Both the position numbers and the translations under genes were made by a program. Positions 18,509 through 28,294 of a stretch of DNA of 64,000 nt are shown piece by piece. The stretch is from Silicimonas sp. Lineage in GTDB: Bacteria > Pseudomonadota > Alphaproteobacteria > Rhodobacterales > Rhodobacteraceae. The notes under the pieces were generated by a model. That model saw nothing but the letters and a program-made list of their open reading frames with translations, had not been told where the DNA came from and did no database searches. The DNA is taken from NCBI GenBank assembly GCA_022824315.1, contig JAJEAC010000188.1, positions 1-64,000 on the forward strand, given 5' to 3'. The stretch's first letter is position 1, and each line of letters opens with the position of its first letter.

Positions 18509-19048
18509 GCTTCGGCGCTCTGCCCGTCATGGCGCCGAATGACAAGACCGCTCAGCCGCCCGTCGATTCCACGTCATCGTACGAACGCCTTCATCGCAAG
18601 GGATGGAACACCCGATCTTTGCGGGCCAGGAATTGGTGGCGAAGGACCTCTCCGCAAGAGCGGATCAGGTTTCCGCCATTCGCGGCTAGGACGTGCTACC
18701 GGTTCGCGTGAGAGAGCTTCTGCAGCTTGCAGCTGGGCACCGTCGGGTGCGCGCGATGAGCCACGTGCCGGTTGTTGTGGAGGAGAGAAGTGTCTTTGAC
18801 GCGAGGTCGCTTTGGTCTGCTGCACCGACCGTTTTCGGCTCGCTCATGAGAGGTATCCGTCTCGGCCGGATTACATGGCCTTTCTGGATCGTGAACGGAT
18901 TCGCACGCATGCCAAGCATTTTGACCGGCTGATATGCCAATCCCGTGTTCCGGCTCGGGATTGGCCGGAATGCCTGCGACGCTTGTCCGGCAAGTGAAAC
19001 GTCTTCCGTAGTGTTTCCGAACCGATTCCTTGTTGATTTCGGGGTTGA
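18509..19048. other. Gene-poor region before imuA
   Basis: About 540 bases with only short open frames. One of 60 codons at 18529-18711 (starting MAPNDKTAQPPVDSTSSYER) has a plausible start but no recognised family. The right end holds the imuA promoter with its LexA-type box. Confidence 0.35.
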
Positions 19049-19063
19049 GAACATAAAGTGAAC
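19049..19063 (+). promoter_or_regulatory. LexA-type SOS box (GAAC-N7-GAAC)
   Basis: The sequence GAACATAAAGTGAAC is an exact direct repeat of GAAC with seven bases between, the alphaproteobacterial LexA operator form. It lies 17 bases before the imuA ATG, where a bound repressor would block transcription. The match to the known consensus is exact; binding is inferred. Confidence 0.72.
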
Positions 19064-19080
19064 ATCCTATTGTCCTCCTC

Positions 19081-19698
19081 ATGCCTGATGCTGCCCACCT
19101 CCTGGTCCGGAAAAGCCATCGGCGCCACACCGCGCCCGAAGTGACATTCCTTCGCAGCCTGTCCCTGAACCGGGGCCGCGTGCACGAGTTCTGCGGGATT
19201 GCCAGACGTCGATTGGCGCTGATGACTGCAGGCGCGATGCAGGGATCGGTCTTCTGGATCAACCCTGCGTGGATGCCCGTGCATCTGAACCCCGACGGAA
19301 TGCTGCATCTCGCCGACCCTTCGCGATTCATCTTCATCCGGCCGAAGCGGCCCGAGGACTTGCTCTGGACGATGGAGGAAACGCTGCGTGCGGGACTTGT
19401 GCCCCTGGTCGTGGCCGATCTGCCGGAGCCGCCCGGCCTCATTCACGTCAGGCGGTTGCAACTGGCAGCCGAAGCGGGGGCGACAGAGGGAACCTGTGTG
19501 CCCCTTGGACTGATCCTGACTCCGGGAACCGGGGGCGCGCCCGGCGTCGAAACCCGGTGGAGCATGACGCCCGCTCACGGAACAGGAAAGCAGGAAGCCT
19601 GGCAGCTCGACCGCCTCCGCGCGAGAACGGAGCCGGTGAAGCGCTGGCACCTCAGTGGCGGAAAGGCCGGGCCGAGAATCGACCTGGCCAAGGCCTGA
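19081..19698 (+). CDS. imuA: ImuA-like SOS mutagenesis protein (RecA-related)
   Basis: The 205-residue protein reads RGRVHEFCGIARRRLALMTAG, FWINPAWMPVHLNPDG, RFIFIRPKRPEDLLWTMEET and VRRLQLAAEAGA, the pattern of alphaproteobacterial ImuA proteins, which are shortened RecA/SulA-like partners of the ImuB-DnaE2 translesion complex. No imuB or dnaE2 follows; the next gene is an unrelated ialB-like gene on the other strand, so imuA is an orphan here. An exact GAAC-N7-GAAC box sits just upstream and supports SOS control. The start lacks a clear ribosome site, so a short or leaderless mRNA is possible. Confidence 0.75.
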   Translation: MPDAAHLLVRKSHRRHTAPEVTFLRSLSLNRGRVHEFCGIARRRLALMTAGAMQGSVFWINPAWMPVHLNPDGMLHLADPSRFIFIRPKRPEDLLWTMEETLRAGLVPLVVADLPEPPGLIHVRRLQLAAEAGATEGTCVPLGLILTPGTGGAPGVETRWSMTPAHGTGKQEAWQLDRLRARTEPVKRWHLSGGKAGPRIDLAKA

Positions 19699-19704
19699 GG
19701 CAGA

Positions 19705-20298
19705 TCACTCGGTCGCCTCGCCGTATTCGAGCAGTGCGTTCCAGCCGGCCGTAAACCCGCTCAACGACATATCAAGGTCAACGGCCCTGTCAGGCGCCGC
19801 CGCAGGAACGATTGTCACTGTCGCAACCGCCCCTTGCCGGAACTGGCCGATCTCGTCATCGGTCAGCCCAAGCTGCGAAAAACACCCTATCGTACGGCAA
19901 AAAAGAAACCGATAGATGCGGGCCTCACCGCCATCCACCGCGAGGCGGAGATTTTCCGTGAGCAAGGTCTCGAGCGGCGTCACGATCGTCGCCCATGCCA
20001 CGACTTGAGGGTCGCCAGAATCGGCAAACATGGTGACTTCCGCCACCGGATTCCCGTCTTGATCGCGCAGGAGCTGGTAGAGTTCGCAGGGATCCGTCCT
20101 GTCCGCGACCCTGATGCAGAGAAGCTTCCAATCACTGAACGTGTCCTTGACATAGACATCGGCCTCACCCTCCGGCACCCCGAGAGACAGGCCGGCATTC
20201 GGGTCGCCCTCCCCGGATCCCGAGGTCTGGGCGACGGCCCCGAAGGGAAGCGCCGAGAGGACCAGCGCCGACGCAAGTTTTCTGATCATAAGGTTCAT
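19705..20298 (-). CDS. Invasion-associated locus B (IalB) family protein, exported
   Basis: The 197-residue product starts MNLMIRKLASALVLSALPFG and has a Sec signal peptide ending near GAVAQT. The mature part has the IalB pattern: VKDTFSDWKLLCIRVADRTD with paired Cys residues (CELYQLLRDQDGNPVAEV), GGEARIYRFLFCRTIGCFSQ and a small beta-rich domain. IalB was named from Bartonella invasion but is widespread and poorly understood in free-living alphaproteobacteria; a periplasmic role is likely. It converges with imuA, with ends six bases apart. Confidence 0.85.
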   Translation of the reverse strand: MNLMIRKLASALVLSALPFGAVAQTSGSGEGDPNAGLSLGVPEGEADVYVKDTFSDWKLLCIRVADRTDPCELYQLLRDQDGNPVAEVTMFADSGDPQVVAWATIVTPLETLLTENLRLAVDGGEARIYRFLFCRTIGCFSQLGLTDDEIGQFRQGAVATVTIVPAAAPDRAVDLDMSLSGFTAGWNALLEYGEATE

Positions 20299-20514
20299 TC
20301 CACGCTCACATGCAGCCAAGTTGCTGCGCATCTAGCATCCCGCCAAGACCGGGTCGATAGAGACATTGTTCAAAAATCGACTCCGCAAAGGCAATGCATC
20401 AGCAGTTCAGATCCGCATGTTCGGGTCAGCCCGTAGTCGCCGCCATGACCATGACCCTTTTGATTTGCCGCAACGAGGTCGTGCGCGAACCTTGGAGCGG
20501 GCCGCAAAATGGCT

Positions 20515-20645
20515 TGCAAGCCCGCCCAGTGGGCTTGCATTGCCTTTCAGAAAAACACATCGGACTGCCGCCCAGAAAGGGAGATTCGGGGTCCGATTGT
20601 CACACACGACCCCAGGGACACCTTGCGTGTCCCTGTCTTGTTTTG
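20515..20645 (+). ncRNA. Candidate structured small RNA ending in an intrinsic terminator
   Basis: Three hairpins follow each other in a stretch without a recognisable gene: TGCAAGCCC/GGGCTTGCA (20515-20539, seven-base loop), GGGGTC/GACCCC (20588-20613), and CAGGGACAC/GTGTCCCTG (20613-20635) followed by a T-rich tail TCTTGTTTT. The last is a good Rho-independent terminator on the plus strand, yet no plus-strand gene ends before it. A short non-coding transcript would explain this. The 5' end is unknown and no RNA family was recognised. Confidence 0.4.
20613..20645 (+). terminator. Rho-independent terminator
   Basis: A nine-base-pair stem (20613-20621 with 20627-20635, loop CTTGC) is followed by TCTTGTTTT. 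It faces plus-strand transcription from the gene-free region to its left. Confidence 0.65.
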
Positions 20646-21197
20646 GTGCGATGCGAAATACATGCCAGCACCCCGTTCCAAATTCTCCGTCACCATGTAC
20701 GGGTGTTCGTCCAGTTCTGGAACCACTCGCTCTCCACGCGGAACCCTGACGCGGATTTCCGCACAGACCAGGCAAAGCTTGGGCTCGCACCGGCGCGAAG
20801 TTGCGAGCAGGGTGCTAGGTGCAAATACCTTCGCAGAAACAGAAAATTGCAGCAAACGTTGCCAAAGGGCACCAACCGGGCACCACCGAGCGACACGCCA
20901 GCCGCCCCGACGAGGCCTGCCGCCAAACTGTGCAGGTGGTGCAGGCGTCATTCGTGGGGGACGGAAAGGACTGATGGTGGCGAAGGACGATCGATGGCAT
21001 GGGCCGACGAACCCGGCGCGTGCCGCGCATTTTGCGCATCATGTCCCAGTGTTCATCCCCATCAGCTCGAAGCGGCGGCGCGACGCCGTCAAACCGAGAT
21101 GGACGCAGCCTGTTCCTGAAGCGAGACTGTCTTGTCCGTGCGGCACCAGGAGGATACAGCGATACCGAACGGCCCCGACTTACCAAAGGAGACGATC
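20646..21197. other. Gene-free stretch before the VOC gene
   Basis: About 550 bases without a recognisable gene; several overlapping open frames on both strands have no family signal. An AAGGAG ribosome site for the VOC gene is at its right end. Confidence 0.35.
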
Positions 21198-21671
21198 GTG
21201 ACCGATCGCGGCTTCCGCGTTCGCGGCCTTGGCGAGATCGCCATCCGCTGCGACGATGTCGGGCGAATGACAGCTTTCTACGGCGACGTGCTCGGACTGG
21301 AGCAGATGGAGGGCAATGTCACCGAGGGAATCGTGTTCTTTCGCATCGCGGACGGCTTTGGTGGACACACGCAGGTTCTGGCGCTCTTCGACAAGCAATA
21401 TGGCTCGCAACCCGACCTGCACCCAACCGGGATTGAGTCGCCGGCGACGGGCGCGTCCTCCTCGCTCCATCATCTGGCGTTCAGCCTGCCCTTCGGGGAA
21501 CAGGAGGCCGTGATGAGTTGGTACGAGGCAGAGGGGCTGCCGTATCGGGTCGAGACTTTCGGCTGGGTCGGTTGGCGCGGGGTATTCACCGAGGACCCCG
21601 AAGGCAACACAGTCGAATTGGTGGCCTTTGATGGTTCAGTCAAGGCCGCATCCGAGATGGAAACACACTGA
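21198..21671 (+). CDS. VOC-family (glyoxalase/bleomycin resistance fold) protein
   Basis: The 157-residue protein starts at a GTG with AAGGAG eight bases upstream (MTDRGFRVRGLGEIAIRCDD). The two beta-alpha-beta-beta-beta modules show IAIRCDDVGRMTAFYGDVLG, SSLHHLAFSLPFGEQEAV and FTEDPEGNTVELVAFD, with a His and Glu that usually bind a metal. VOC proteins include lyases, isomerases and dioxygenases; this one cannot be assigned a reaction. It is a single-gene unit ended by a strong hairpin. Confidence 0.83.
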   Translation: MTDRGFRVRGLGEIAIRCDDVGRMTAFYGDVLGLEQMEGNVTEGIVFFRIADGFGGHTQVLALFDKQYGSQPDLHPTGIESPATGASSSLHHLAFSLPFGEQEAVMSWYEAEGLPYRVETFGWVGWRGVFTEDPEGNTVELVAFDGSVKAASEMETH

Positions 21672-21715
21672 GGTTGGTTTCGACTTCTGCAATGCGCTCG
21701 GTTTGCAGAAAAGAG

Positions 21716-21738
21716 AAAGGGACCCATCGGGTCCCTTT
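21716..21738. terminator. Strong hairpin terminator after the VOC gene
   Basis: A perfect ten-base-pair stem AAAGGGACCC/GGGTCCCTTT closes a three-base loop. It ends the VOC gene and, on the minus strand, is followed by a T/C-rich run, so it could work in both directions. Confidence 0.72.
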
Positions 21739-21973
21739 CAACTTCACTCCCTGCCGGACTGACCGATCTTGATTCTTCGGGGACCTATGCAGAGATTCGA
21801 AGGGCGTCAACCAAATTTCGTCTGCACAGTCCACGACCGGGAAAACTCCCGTTTCGCCGGGAAGACAGTGCAACGGTCTATCAGGACGAACCGGGACGCA
21901 AAACGGCGGTGGATCCTCTGGCGAGCCCCGGCCAAATATGCGATCACTCCGGAAACCTGCAACGGGGAGAGGC

Positions 21974-24769
21974 ATGGCATTCGGCAAGGGACATCATCTC
22001 AGCCTGATCGACGGCTCCGCATTTGTCTTTCGTGCATTTCATGCGCTTCCGCCTCTCACGAGAAGATCCGACGGACTGCCCGTCGGAGCGGTTTCGGGCT
22101 TTGTCAACATGCTCTGGAAGATGATGGAGGACAACAAGGGCCCGGAAGCTCCGACCCACATGGCCGTCGTCTTCGACAAGGGCTCGCATACGTTCAGAAA
22201 TGACCTCTACGACCTGTACAAGGCGAACCGGGAGGAAATGCCCGAAGACCTGCGGCCCCAGATCCCTCTGACGCGCGATGCCACCCGCGCCTTCAACATC
22301 GCCTGCCTCGAAGAAGAAGGCTACGAGGCGGATGACATCATTGCTACGCTCGCACGCATGGCTCGCGAGGCTGGCGGACGCGTCACGATCGTGTCTTCCG
22401 ACAAGGATCTCATGCAACTCGTCGGAGATGGCGTGGAAATGCATGACGCCATGAAGAACGTCAGGATCGACGCCGATGGTGTAGAGGAACGGTTCGGCGT
22501 CGGTCCCGACAAGGTGATCGATGTTCAATCACTGGCCGGCGACAGCGTTGACAACATTCCCGGCGCACCTGGAATCGGCGTTAAGACGGCCGCACTCCTG
22601 ATCAATGAATTCGGCGACCTCGACACCCTTCTTTCAAGGGCAGACGAGATCAAGCAGGAGAAGCGCCGACAGACACTTGTCGACCATAAGGAACAGATCC
22701 TCCTGTCGCGAAAGCTGGTGACGCTCGTCCCGGACATGGACCTGCCCTATTCCCTGGACTCGCTGGAGGTCAAGGAACCCGTGGCCGATGACCTTCTGGC
22801 CTTCCTGGCATCCATGGAGTTCCGAACCATTACCGGTCGGGTGGCGAAGGCGTTGGGAAAGGAAGTGCCAACCACGCAGGAAACCGCCGCCGAGCAGCGG
22901 GAAAGCAAGGCGCCGGAAGCGCAAGCCTTTGACCATGATGGATATGTGCGGATCAGCGACGCCGCGGCGCTCGACGCCTGGGTCGCCGATGCGCAGGCCT
23001 TGGGCCATATCGCCATCGACACCGAGACGACCGGCCTCGACGAGATGCGGGCCGAACTCGTGGGCATTTCGCTTGCGGTCAGGGCAGGCAAGGCATGCTA
23101 CCTTCCGCTGATCCACAAGACATCGGCCGGGGAAGACCTCTTCGAATCGGGCGAGCTCGCAGAAGGCCAGATGACAGCGGAGGAGGCACTCGCGATCCTG
23201 AGGCCGATTCTTGAAGACCCTGCCATTCTCAAGATCGGGCAAAACCTGAAATACGACGCGAAGATCCTCGCGCGCCATGGAGTGCGGATTTCTCCCTTCG
23301 ACGACACGCTCCTGATGTCCTATGCCATGAACGCCGGCCTTCACAATCACGGCATGGACACGCTCTCCGAGCGCTACCTCAGTCACCGCCCGATCGAGAT
23401 CAAGTCGCTTCTTGGCACCGGCAAGAGCCAGATCACATTTGACAAGGTCCCGATCGAAGAAGCGGTCAAGTATGCATCCGAGGACGCCGACATAACGCTT
23501 AGGCTCTGGCAACTGTTCAAGCCTGATTTGCACAGGAAGAAAGTGACGACTGTCTACGAGACGCTGGAGCGCCCGCTGGTTCCGGTCCTGGCCGAAATGG
23601 AGATGCACGGCATCAAGGTGGATGCCGGCACGCTTGCACGAATGTCGAACTCGTTCGCGCAGAAGATGGCTGAACTGGAGGACACAATTCACACGCTTGC
23701 AGGCACGAAGTTCAATGTCGGCAGCCCCAGCCAGGTCGGCGACATCCTTTTTGACCGGATGGGCATTGCCGGGGGCAAGAAGGGCAAGACCGGAAAGTAC
23801 GCGACGCCCGCAGTCGTGCTTGAAGATCTGGCGACGGAACACGAACTTCCAGGCCGGGTGCTGGACTGGCGGCAGCTCCAGAAACTCAAATCGACATATA
23901 CCGACTCGTTGCAGGATCATGTCAATCCGGACACCGGACGCGTTCACACATCCTACTCGATCGCGGGTGCCAATACGGGACGCCTCGCTTCGACCGATCC
24001 CAATCTCCAGAACATCCCGGTGCGCACCGAGGAGGGTCGCCGGATCCGCGAAGCGTTCGTCGCCGAGGACGGACAGTGCCTTGTCAGTCTCGACTACTCG
24101 CAGATCGAACTGCGCATCCTTGCCCATGTCGCCGGCATCGAGGCGCTGAAGGAGGCGTTTCGCGACGGGCAAGACATCCATGCGGCCACGGCATCGGAGA
24201 TGTTCGGCGTGCCGCTGGACGAGATGACACCGGACGTGAGGCGGCAGGCCAAGGCGATCAACTTTGGCGTTATCTACGGGATATCCGGCTTCGGCCTGGC
24301 ACGGAATCTCCGCATTCCGCGCGCTGAGGCGCAGGGATTCATTGATCGGTATTTCGAACGCTTTCCCGGGATACGCGACTACATGGACGAAACTGTCGCC
24401 TTCGCCAAGGAGCATGAATATGTCGAGACGCTCTTCGGCCGTCGCATCAACACGCCGGAAATAAACAAGCGCGGTCCGCACGCCGGGTTCGCGAGACGCG
24501 CTGCCATCAACGCTCCCATTCAAGGGACGGCTGCGGACATCATTCGTCGCGCAATGATCAGAATGCCAGATGCCATCGCCAAGCTTCCAGCAAGGATGCT
24601 TCTGCAGGTGCACGACGAACTCCTTTTCGAGGTCGAAGACTCTGCCGTTGACGACCTGATCGGAGTTGCGCGTGACGTCATGGAGGGCGCTGCCGACCCG
24701 GCGGTCCATCTTGATATCCCGCTGATCGTCGACGCCGGCCAGGGCAGGAACTGGGCTGAGGCGCACTGA
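21974..24769 (+). CDS. polA: DNA polymerase I
   Basis: The 931-residue enzyme starts MAFGKGHHLSLIDGSAFVFR, with GGGGAGAGG upstream supporting ATG 21974. Residues 1-290 form the 5' nuclease (IVSSDKDLMQLVGDGV, SLAGDSVDNIPGAPGIG). The 3'-5' exonuclease near residue 350 keeps its first acidic pair in IAIDTETTGLDEM, and EEAVKYASEDADITLRL supplies a later one, so proofreading is likely. The polymerase has motif A SLDYSQIELRILAHVAG, motif B RRQAKAINFGVIYGISGFG and motif C LQVHDELLFEVED. It fills gaps in repair and removes RNA primers. A long minus-strand frame opposite it is a shadow. Confidence 0.98.
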   Translation: MAFGKGHHLSLIDGSAFVFRAFHALPPLTRRSDGLPVGAVSGFVNMLWKMMEDNKGPEAPTHMAVVFDKGSHTFRNDLYDLYKANREEMPEDLRPQIPLTRDATRAFNIACLEEEGYEADDIIATLARMAREAGGRVTIVSSDKDLMQLVGDGVEMHDAMKNVRIDADGVEERFGVGPDKVIDVQSLAGDSVDNIPGAPGIGVKTAALLINEFGDLDTLLSRADEIKQEKRRQTLVDHKEQILLSRKLVTLVPDMDLPYSLDSLEVKEPVADDLLAFLASMEFRTITGRVAKALGKEVPTTQETAAEQRESKAPEAQAFDHDGYVRISDAAALDAWVADAQALGHIAIDTETTGLDEMRAELVGISLAVRAGKACYLPLIHKTSAGEDLFESGELAEGQMTAEEALAILRPILEDPAILKIGQNLKYDAKILARHGVRISPFDDTLLMSYAMNAGLHNHGMDTLSERYLSHRPIEIKSLLGTGKSQITFDKVPIEEAVKYASEDADITLRLWQLFKPDLHRKKVTTVYETLERPLVPVLAEMEMHGIKVDAGTLARMSNSFAQKMAELEDTIHTLAGTKFNVGSPSQVGDILFDRMGIAGGKKGKTGKYATPAVVLEDLATEHELPGRVLDWRQLQKLKSTYTDSLQDHVNPDTGRVHTSYSIAGANTGRLASTDPNLQNIPVRTEEGRRIREAFVAEDGQCLVSLDYSQIELRILAHVAGIEALKEAFRDGQDIHAATASEMFGVPLDEMTPDVRRQAKAINFGVIYGISGFGLARNLRIPRAEAQGFIDRYFERFPGIRDYMDETVAFAKEHEYVETLFGRRINTPEINKRGPHAGFARRAAINAPIQGTAADIIRRAMIRMPDAIAKLPARMLLQVHDELLFEVEDSAVDDLIGVARDVMEGAADPAVHLDIPLIVDAGQGRNWAEAH

Positions 24770-24904
24770 ACCGGTCCAGAACGGACCCTTCGCAGGTCCT
24801 GACCCGGCCCGCCGGACGCGAGGCTCATTCTCCAATCGGCGACCGCGGACGCGGCAGGAACCGACCAAGGCCAACCGGGTCTGAATGTAATGGCGAGGAG
24901 GAAC

Positions 24905-25324
24905 GTGGCGGAACCGATCAAGGATACCAGGAAAATGATTGCCGAGATGCAGCCGCGCCTGCATCCGGGCGTATTCGTGTTCTGTTCAGGCATCAGGGAC
25001 GGCCTTGCTGCAGACGTCGCAGAAGTGGCGAAGGGCAGTTTTGTCGAGGACGAGGGACTGTCGTTCATCATACCGCAGGAGGAAACGGACCGATTCGGAA
25101 TCGCCAACGGAATTCCGATGAGACAGATCACGCTAATGGTCCGATCCGCACTCGACGGCGTTGGCTTGACGGCCGCAGTCTCGTCCGCCCTCGCCGCGCA
25201 GGGAATACCGGCGAACGTCGTCGCGGCAACCCGACACGATCATGTCTTCGTTCCGGCAGATCGGGCGGAAGAAGCCTTGGCCATCCTGCTCGCACAGCAG
25301 GTAGAAGCGCGGGCCGGACCATGA
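24905..25324 (+). CDS. ACT-domain protein
   Basis: A 139-residue protein from the GTG start MAEPIKDTRKMIAEMQPRL, chosen because GAGGAGG lies just before it; an ATG five codons upstream is possible. VFCSGIRDGLAADVAEVAKG begins a first beta-alpha-beta unit and TLMVRSALDGVGLTAAVSSALAAQGIPAN is the second, with HDHVFVPADRAEEALAIL at the end. It resembles small proteins with tandem ACT-like folds, which usually bind amino acids as regulators, but no partner enzyme is attached. The stop overlaps the next start (ATGA), so the two genes are coupled. Confidence 0.78.
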   Translation: MAEPIKDTRKMIAEMQPRLHPGVFVFCSGIRDGLAADVAEVAKGSFVEDEGLSFIIPQEETDRFGIANGIPMRQITLMVRSALDGVGLTAAVSSALAAQGIPANVVAATRHDHVFVPADRAEEALAILLAQQVEARAGP

Positions 25325-25893
25325 GCGCAGCAGCGAACAGGCCTCATGTCGAGGTACGTTCAATGGAAGAACTCGGGGCGTGGCTGGCACACAACCACGA
25401 TTCGTCAGAATCGGTCTGGCTGGTAACCTACAAGAAGATCCACATCGCCCACATTCCTTGGGGTGACGTGGTTGAGGAACTGATCGCCTGGGGCTGGATA
25501 GACAGCGCGGTTCGTTCAGTTGACGAGATACGATACAAGCACTTGATCTCCCCTCGGAGAGACAGTTCGGCCTGGTCTGCAGCAAGCAAGGGCATCGTCG
25601 CAAGGCTCCGGACTGAAGGTCGCATGCAGCCGTCGGGCGAAGCACGGGTCGCCGTCGCGAAAAAAAACGGCATGTGGACCTTCCTGGATGACGTCGAGCG
25701 GCTCGAGGTGCCGGATGACCTGGCCGAGGCGCTTGGCCCGGCGCGCTCGACTTTTGACAGCTGGTCCCGGTCGATCAAGCGTGAATGGCTCGAAAAGATC
25801 AAGCGGGCAAAGACCGACCCGACACGCGCCAAACGCATCGCGGAATGCGCCCGGGCCGCGCGGCAGAATCTCAAGAACGGAGGGCTTGCCTGA
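25321..25893 (+). CDS. YdeI/OmpD-associated family protein
   Basis: The 190-residue protein contains [46 protein letters not shown] spread over residues 40-65, [20 protein letters not shown] and the C-terminal [20 protein letters not shown]. This is the YdeI group, linked in enteric bacteria to antimicrobial-peptide resistance, with no defined biochemical activity. It overlaps the ACT gene by four bases (ATGA). Confidence 0.85.
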   Translation: MSAAANRPHVEVRSMEELGAWLAHNHDSSESVWLVTYKKIHIAHIPWGDVVEELIAWGWIDSAVRSVDEIRYKHLISPRRDSSAWSAASKGIVARLRTEGRMQPSGEARVAVAKKNGMWTFLDDVERLEVPDDLAEALGPARSTFDSWSRSIKREWLEKIKRAKTDPTRAKRIAECARAARQNLKNGGLA

Positions 25894-26023
25894 ACGGACA
25901 TGCCGGGGAACCTGGCCAGCAGACCGTCTCGGACTCAAGGCGGAACGTGGACGAAGTGCCGCCTGCCTCTTTCCACTGCCCTCCCCCTCTTCTATGAGTG
26001 CAGCATCCTTGAAGGGAAGGGAC

Positions 26024-28195
26024 ATGCAGGAACCCGAGATCACCGAAGATCTGATCACCGCCCACGGGTTCACCCCTGAGGAATACCAGGAAGTCATCCG
26101 CATACTGAATCGGGAGCCGACCTTTACCGAGCTCGGCATATTCTCCGCAATGTGGAACGAGCATTGCTCGTACAAGTCATCGAAGAAATGGCTGAAGACC
26201 CTGCCGACGTCGGGACCGCAGGTCATCTGCGGCCCAGGCGAAAACGCGGGCGTCGTCGATATCGGGGATGGCCAGGCCGTGGTCTTCAAGATGGAGAGCC
26301 ACAACCATCCTTCGTATATCGAGCCCTATCAAGGAGCGGCGACCGGGATGGGAGGCATACTCCGCGACATCTTCACCATGGGCGCAAGGCCGGTTGCCGC
26401 GATGAATGCGCTTTCATTCGGTGAGCCTGAACATCCGAGAACCAAGCGCCTTGTGTCGGGAGTCGTCGAGGGAATCGGTGGCTACGGCAATGCCTTTGGC
26501 GTGCCGACGACAGGCGGCGAAGTACGGCTTCACAGAAGCTACAACGGAAACTGCCTCGTGAACGCCTTCGCCGCCGGCATCGTGGACACCGACAGGATCT
26601 TCTATTCTGCCGCGAGCGGTGTCGGCATGCCTGTCGTCTATCTTGGCGCGAAGACGGGACGCGACGGCGTGGGAGGAGCCACGATGGCCTCCGCGGAGTT
26701 CGACGGAAACAGCGAGGACAAGCGGCCTACCGTTCAGGTGGGCGATCCCTTCACCGAAAAGCGCCTGCTCGAAGCCTGCCTTGAATTGATGGCCACAGAT
26801 GCAGTGATCTCGATCCAGGACATGGGCGCTGCGGGCCTCACCTGCTCTGCGGTGGAGATGGGTGACAAGGGCGGTCTCGGCGTCAGGCTCGATCTTGATG
26901 TCGTGCCACAGCGCGAAGAGGCCATGACGGCCTACGAAATGATGCTCAGCGAGAGCCAGGAACGAATGCTGATGGTGCTAAAGCCCGAGTTCGAGGCGGA
27001 AGCGAAGGCAATCTTCGAAAAGTGGGATCTCGACTTCGCGATCGTGGGCGAGACCATCGAGGAAGACCGCTTTCTCGTCATTCACCAAGGCGAAACCAAG
27101 GCGGACCTGCCGCTTTCGAGGCTTTCGTCCAGCGCACCAGAATACGACCGTCCATGGATCGAGACGCCCCCGCCCGCCCCGCTGGCGGACGTACCCGAGA
27201 TCGACCCGATCGACGGGCTCAAGGCGCTTGTCGGCTCGCCCAACTACGCACGCAAGCATTGGGTTTGGGAGCAGTATGACAGCCAGGTCACGGCAAACAC
27301 CGTGCGCACCCCGGGTCGCGGCCCTGGCATCGTCCGGGATCGAAAGACCGGCAAGATGCTGGCGTTCACCTCTGACGTGACGCCGAGATACGTGAAGGCA
27401 CATCCGTTCGAGGGCGGAAAGCAGGCCGTGGCGGAGGCCTACAGGAACCTGACGGCCGCCGGAGCCAGGCCGCTTGCGGCGACCGACAACCTGAATTTCG
27501 GCAACCCGGAAAGGCCGCAGATCATGGGCCAGTTCGTCGGTGTCATCAAGGGGATTGCAGAGGCCTGCACCGCCCTGGACATGCCGATCGTTTCCGGCAA
27601 CGTATCGTTCTACAACGAAACCGACGGCCAGCCGATCCTGCCGACGCCGACCATCGGCGCCGTCGGTCTTGTCCGGCCCGAAGAAACCCTCGTGCCAGGC
27701 GAAGTCCAGGACGGAGACTGGGCGCTCTTGATCGGGGAAACGGCCGGATGGCTTGGCCAGTCCGCGCTGCTGGCCGAGGCCTTTGGCCGCGAGGAAGGGG
27801 AAGCCCCGACGGTCGATCTCGCCGCCGAGCGCGCCCACGGCGAATTCCTCAGGGAACACAGCACACTGATCCACGCAGCGACCGATCTGTCAGACGGCGG
27901 CCTCGCGCTTGCAGCCTTCGAACTGGCGGATGCGGCAGGACTGGGCGTCACGCTTGACACGGATGAAGTTGGAGCACTGTTCGGCGAGGATCAGGCCCGC
28001 TACCTGATTGCCTGCGGTTTTGACCAGGCCGAGGCCATTATGGCAGGGGCATCCCAAGCTGGCATCCCTGTCAGCCAAGTCGGACGCTTCGGTGGAAACC
28101 AGGTCTCGCTCGGCGGCGCATCGGCACCGCTCGCCGAACTCTCCGAACTTTATCGCAGCGCCTTTGCCGACGTGCTTTCATTGCATGACGGCTAG
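26024..28195 (+). CDS. purL: Phosphoribosylformylglycinamidine synthase II
   Basis: PurL makes formylglycinamidine ribonucleotide in purine synthesis, working with PurS and PurQ. The 723-residue length is the small PurL form. The start [20 protein letters not shown] has a GAAGGGAAGG site upstream; the frame before it is a shadow. Motifs are [60 protein letters not shown] and, in the second half, [20 protein letters not shown] and [20 protein letters not shown]. No purS or purQ lies in the window. Confidence 0.98.
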   Translation: MQEPEITEDLITAHGFTPEEYQEVIRILNREPTFTELGIFSAMWNEHCSYKSSKKWLKTLPTSGPQVICGPGENAGVVDIGDGQAVVFKMESHNHPSYIEPYQGAATGMGGILRDIFTMGARPVAAMNALSFGEPEHPRTKRLVSGVVEGIGGYGNAFGVPTTGGEVRLHRSYNGNCLVNAFAAGIVDTDRIFYSAASGVGMPVVYLGAKTGRDGVGGATMASAEFDGNSEDKRPTVQVGDPFTEKRLLEACLELMATDAVISIQDMGAAGLTCSAVEMGDKGGLGVRLDLDVVPQREEAMTAYEMMLSESQERMLMVLKPEFEAEAKAIFEKWDLDFAIVGETIEEDRFLVIHQGETKADLPLSRLSSSAPEYDRPWIETPPPAPLADVPEIDPIDGLKALVGSPNYARKHWVWEQYDSQVTANTVRTPGRGPGIVRDRKTGKMLAFTSDVTPRYVKAHPFEGGKQAVAEAYRNLTAAGARPLAATDNLNFGNPERPQIMGQFVGVIKGIAEACTALDMPIVSGNVSFYNETDGQPILPTPTIGAVGLVRPEETLVPGEVQDGDWALLIGETAGWLGQSALLAEAFGREEGEAPTVDLAAERAHGEFLREHSTLIHAATDLSDGGLALAAFELADAAGLGVTLDTDEVGALFGEDQARYLIACGFDQAEAIMAGASQAGIPVSQVGRFGGNQVSLGGASAPLAELSELYRSAFADVLSLHDG

Positions 28196-28196
28196 A

Positions 28197-28224
28197 CACG
28201 ACCCACCATTGGGTGTCGGTCGTG
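28197..28224 (+). terminator. Possible stem-loop after purL
   Basis: CACGACC (28197-28203) can pair with GGTCGTG (28218-28224), with a smaller competing ACCCA/TGGGT stem inside. There is no T-run, so it may be only a partial terminator or an RNA-stabilising hairpin. Confidence 0.35.
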
Positions 28225-28294
28225 CAGGAACAAATCCGTGTCGAATTCCGGAAGAGAAATGAGCCTGAACTGCAGATAGGTTGCAACGCTTCTT

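Noticed and set aside
16899-18545. A 548-codon minus-strand frame over the Nudix and DMT genes
   Set aside because: It reads both genes in a wrong frame; the DMT protein lies in a different minus-strand frame with clear membrane helices.
18529-18711. Small 60-codon frame upstream of imuA as a gene
   Set aside because: It has a plausible start but no ribosome site, no recognised family and no conserved context; mentioned only in the intergenic entry.
22634-24964. A 776-codon open frame opposite polA
   Set aside because: It lies fully antisense to the clear DNA polymerase I gene, has no recognisable domain and is a typical GC-rich shadow frame.
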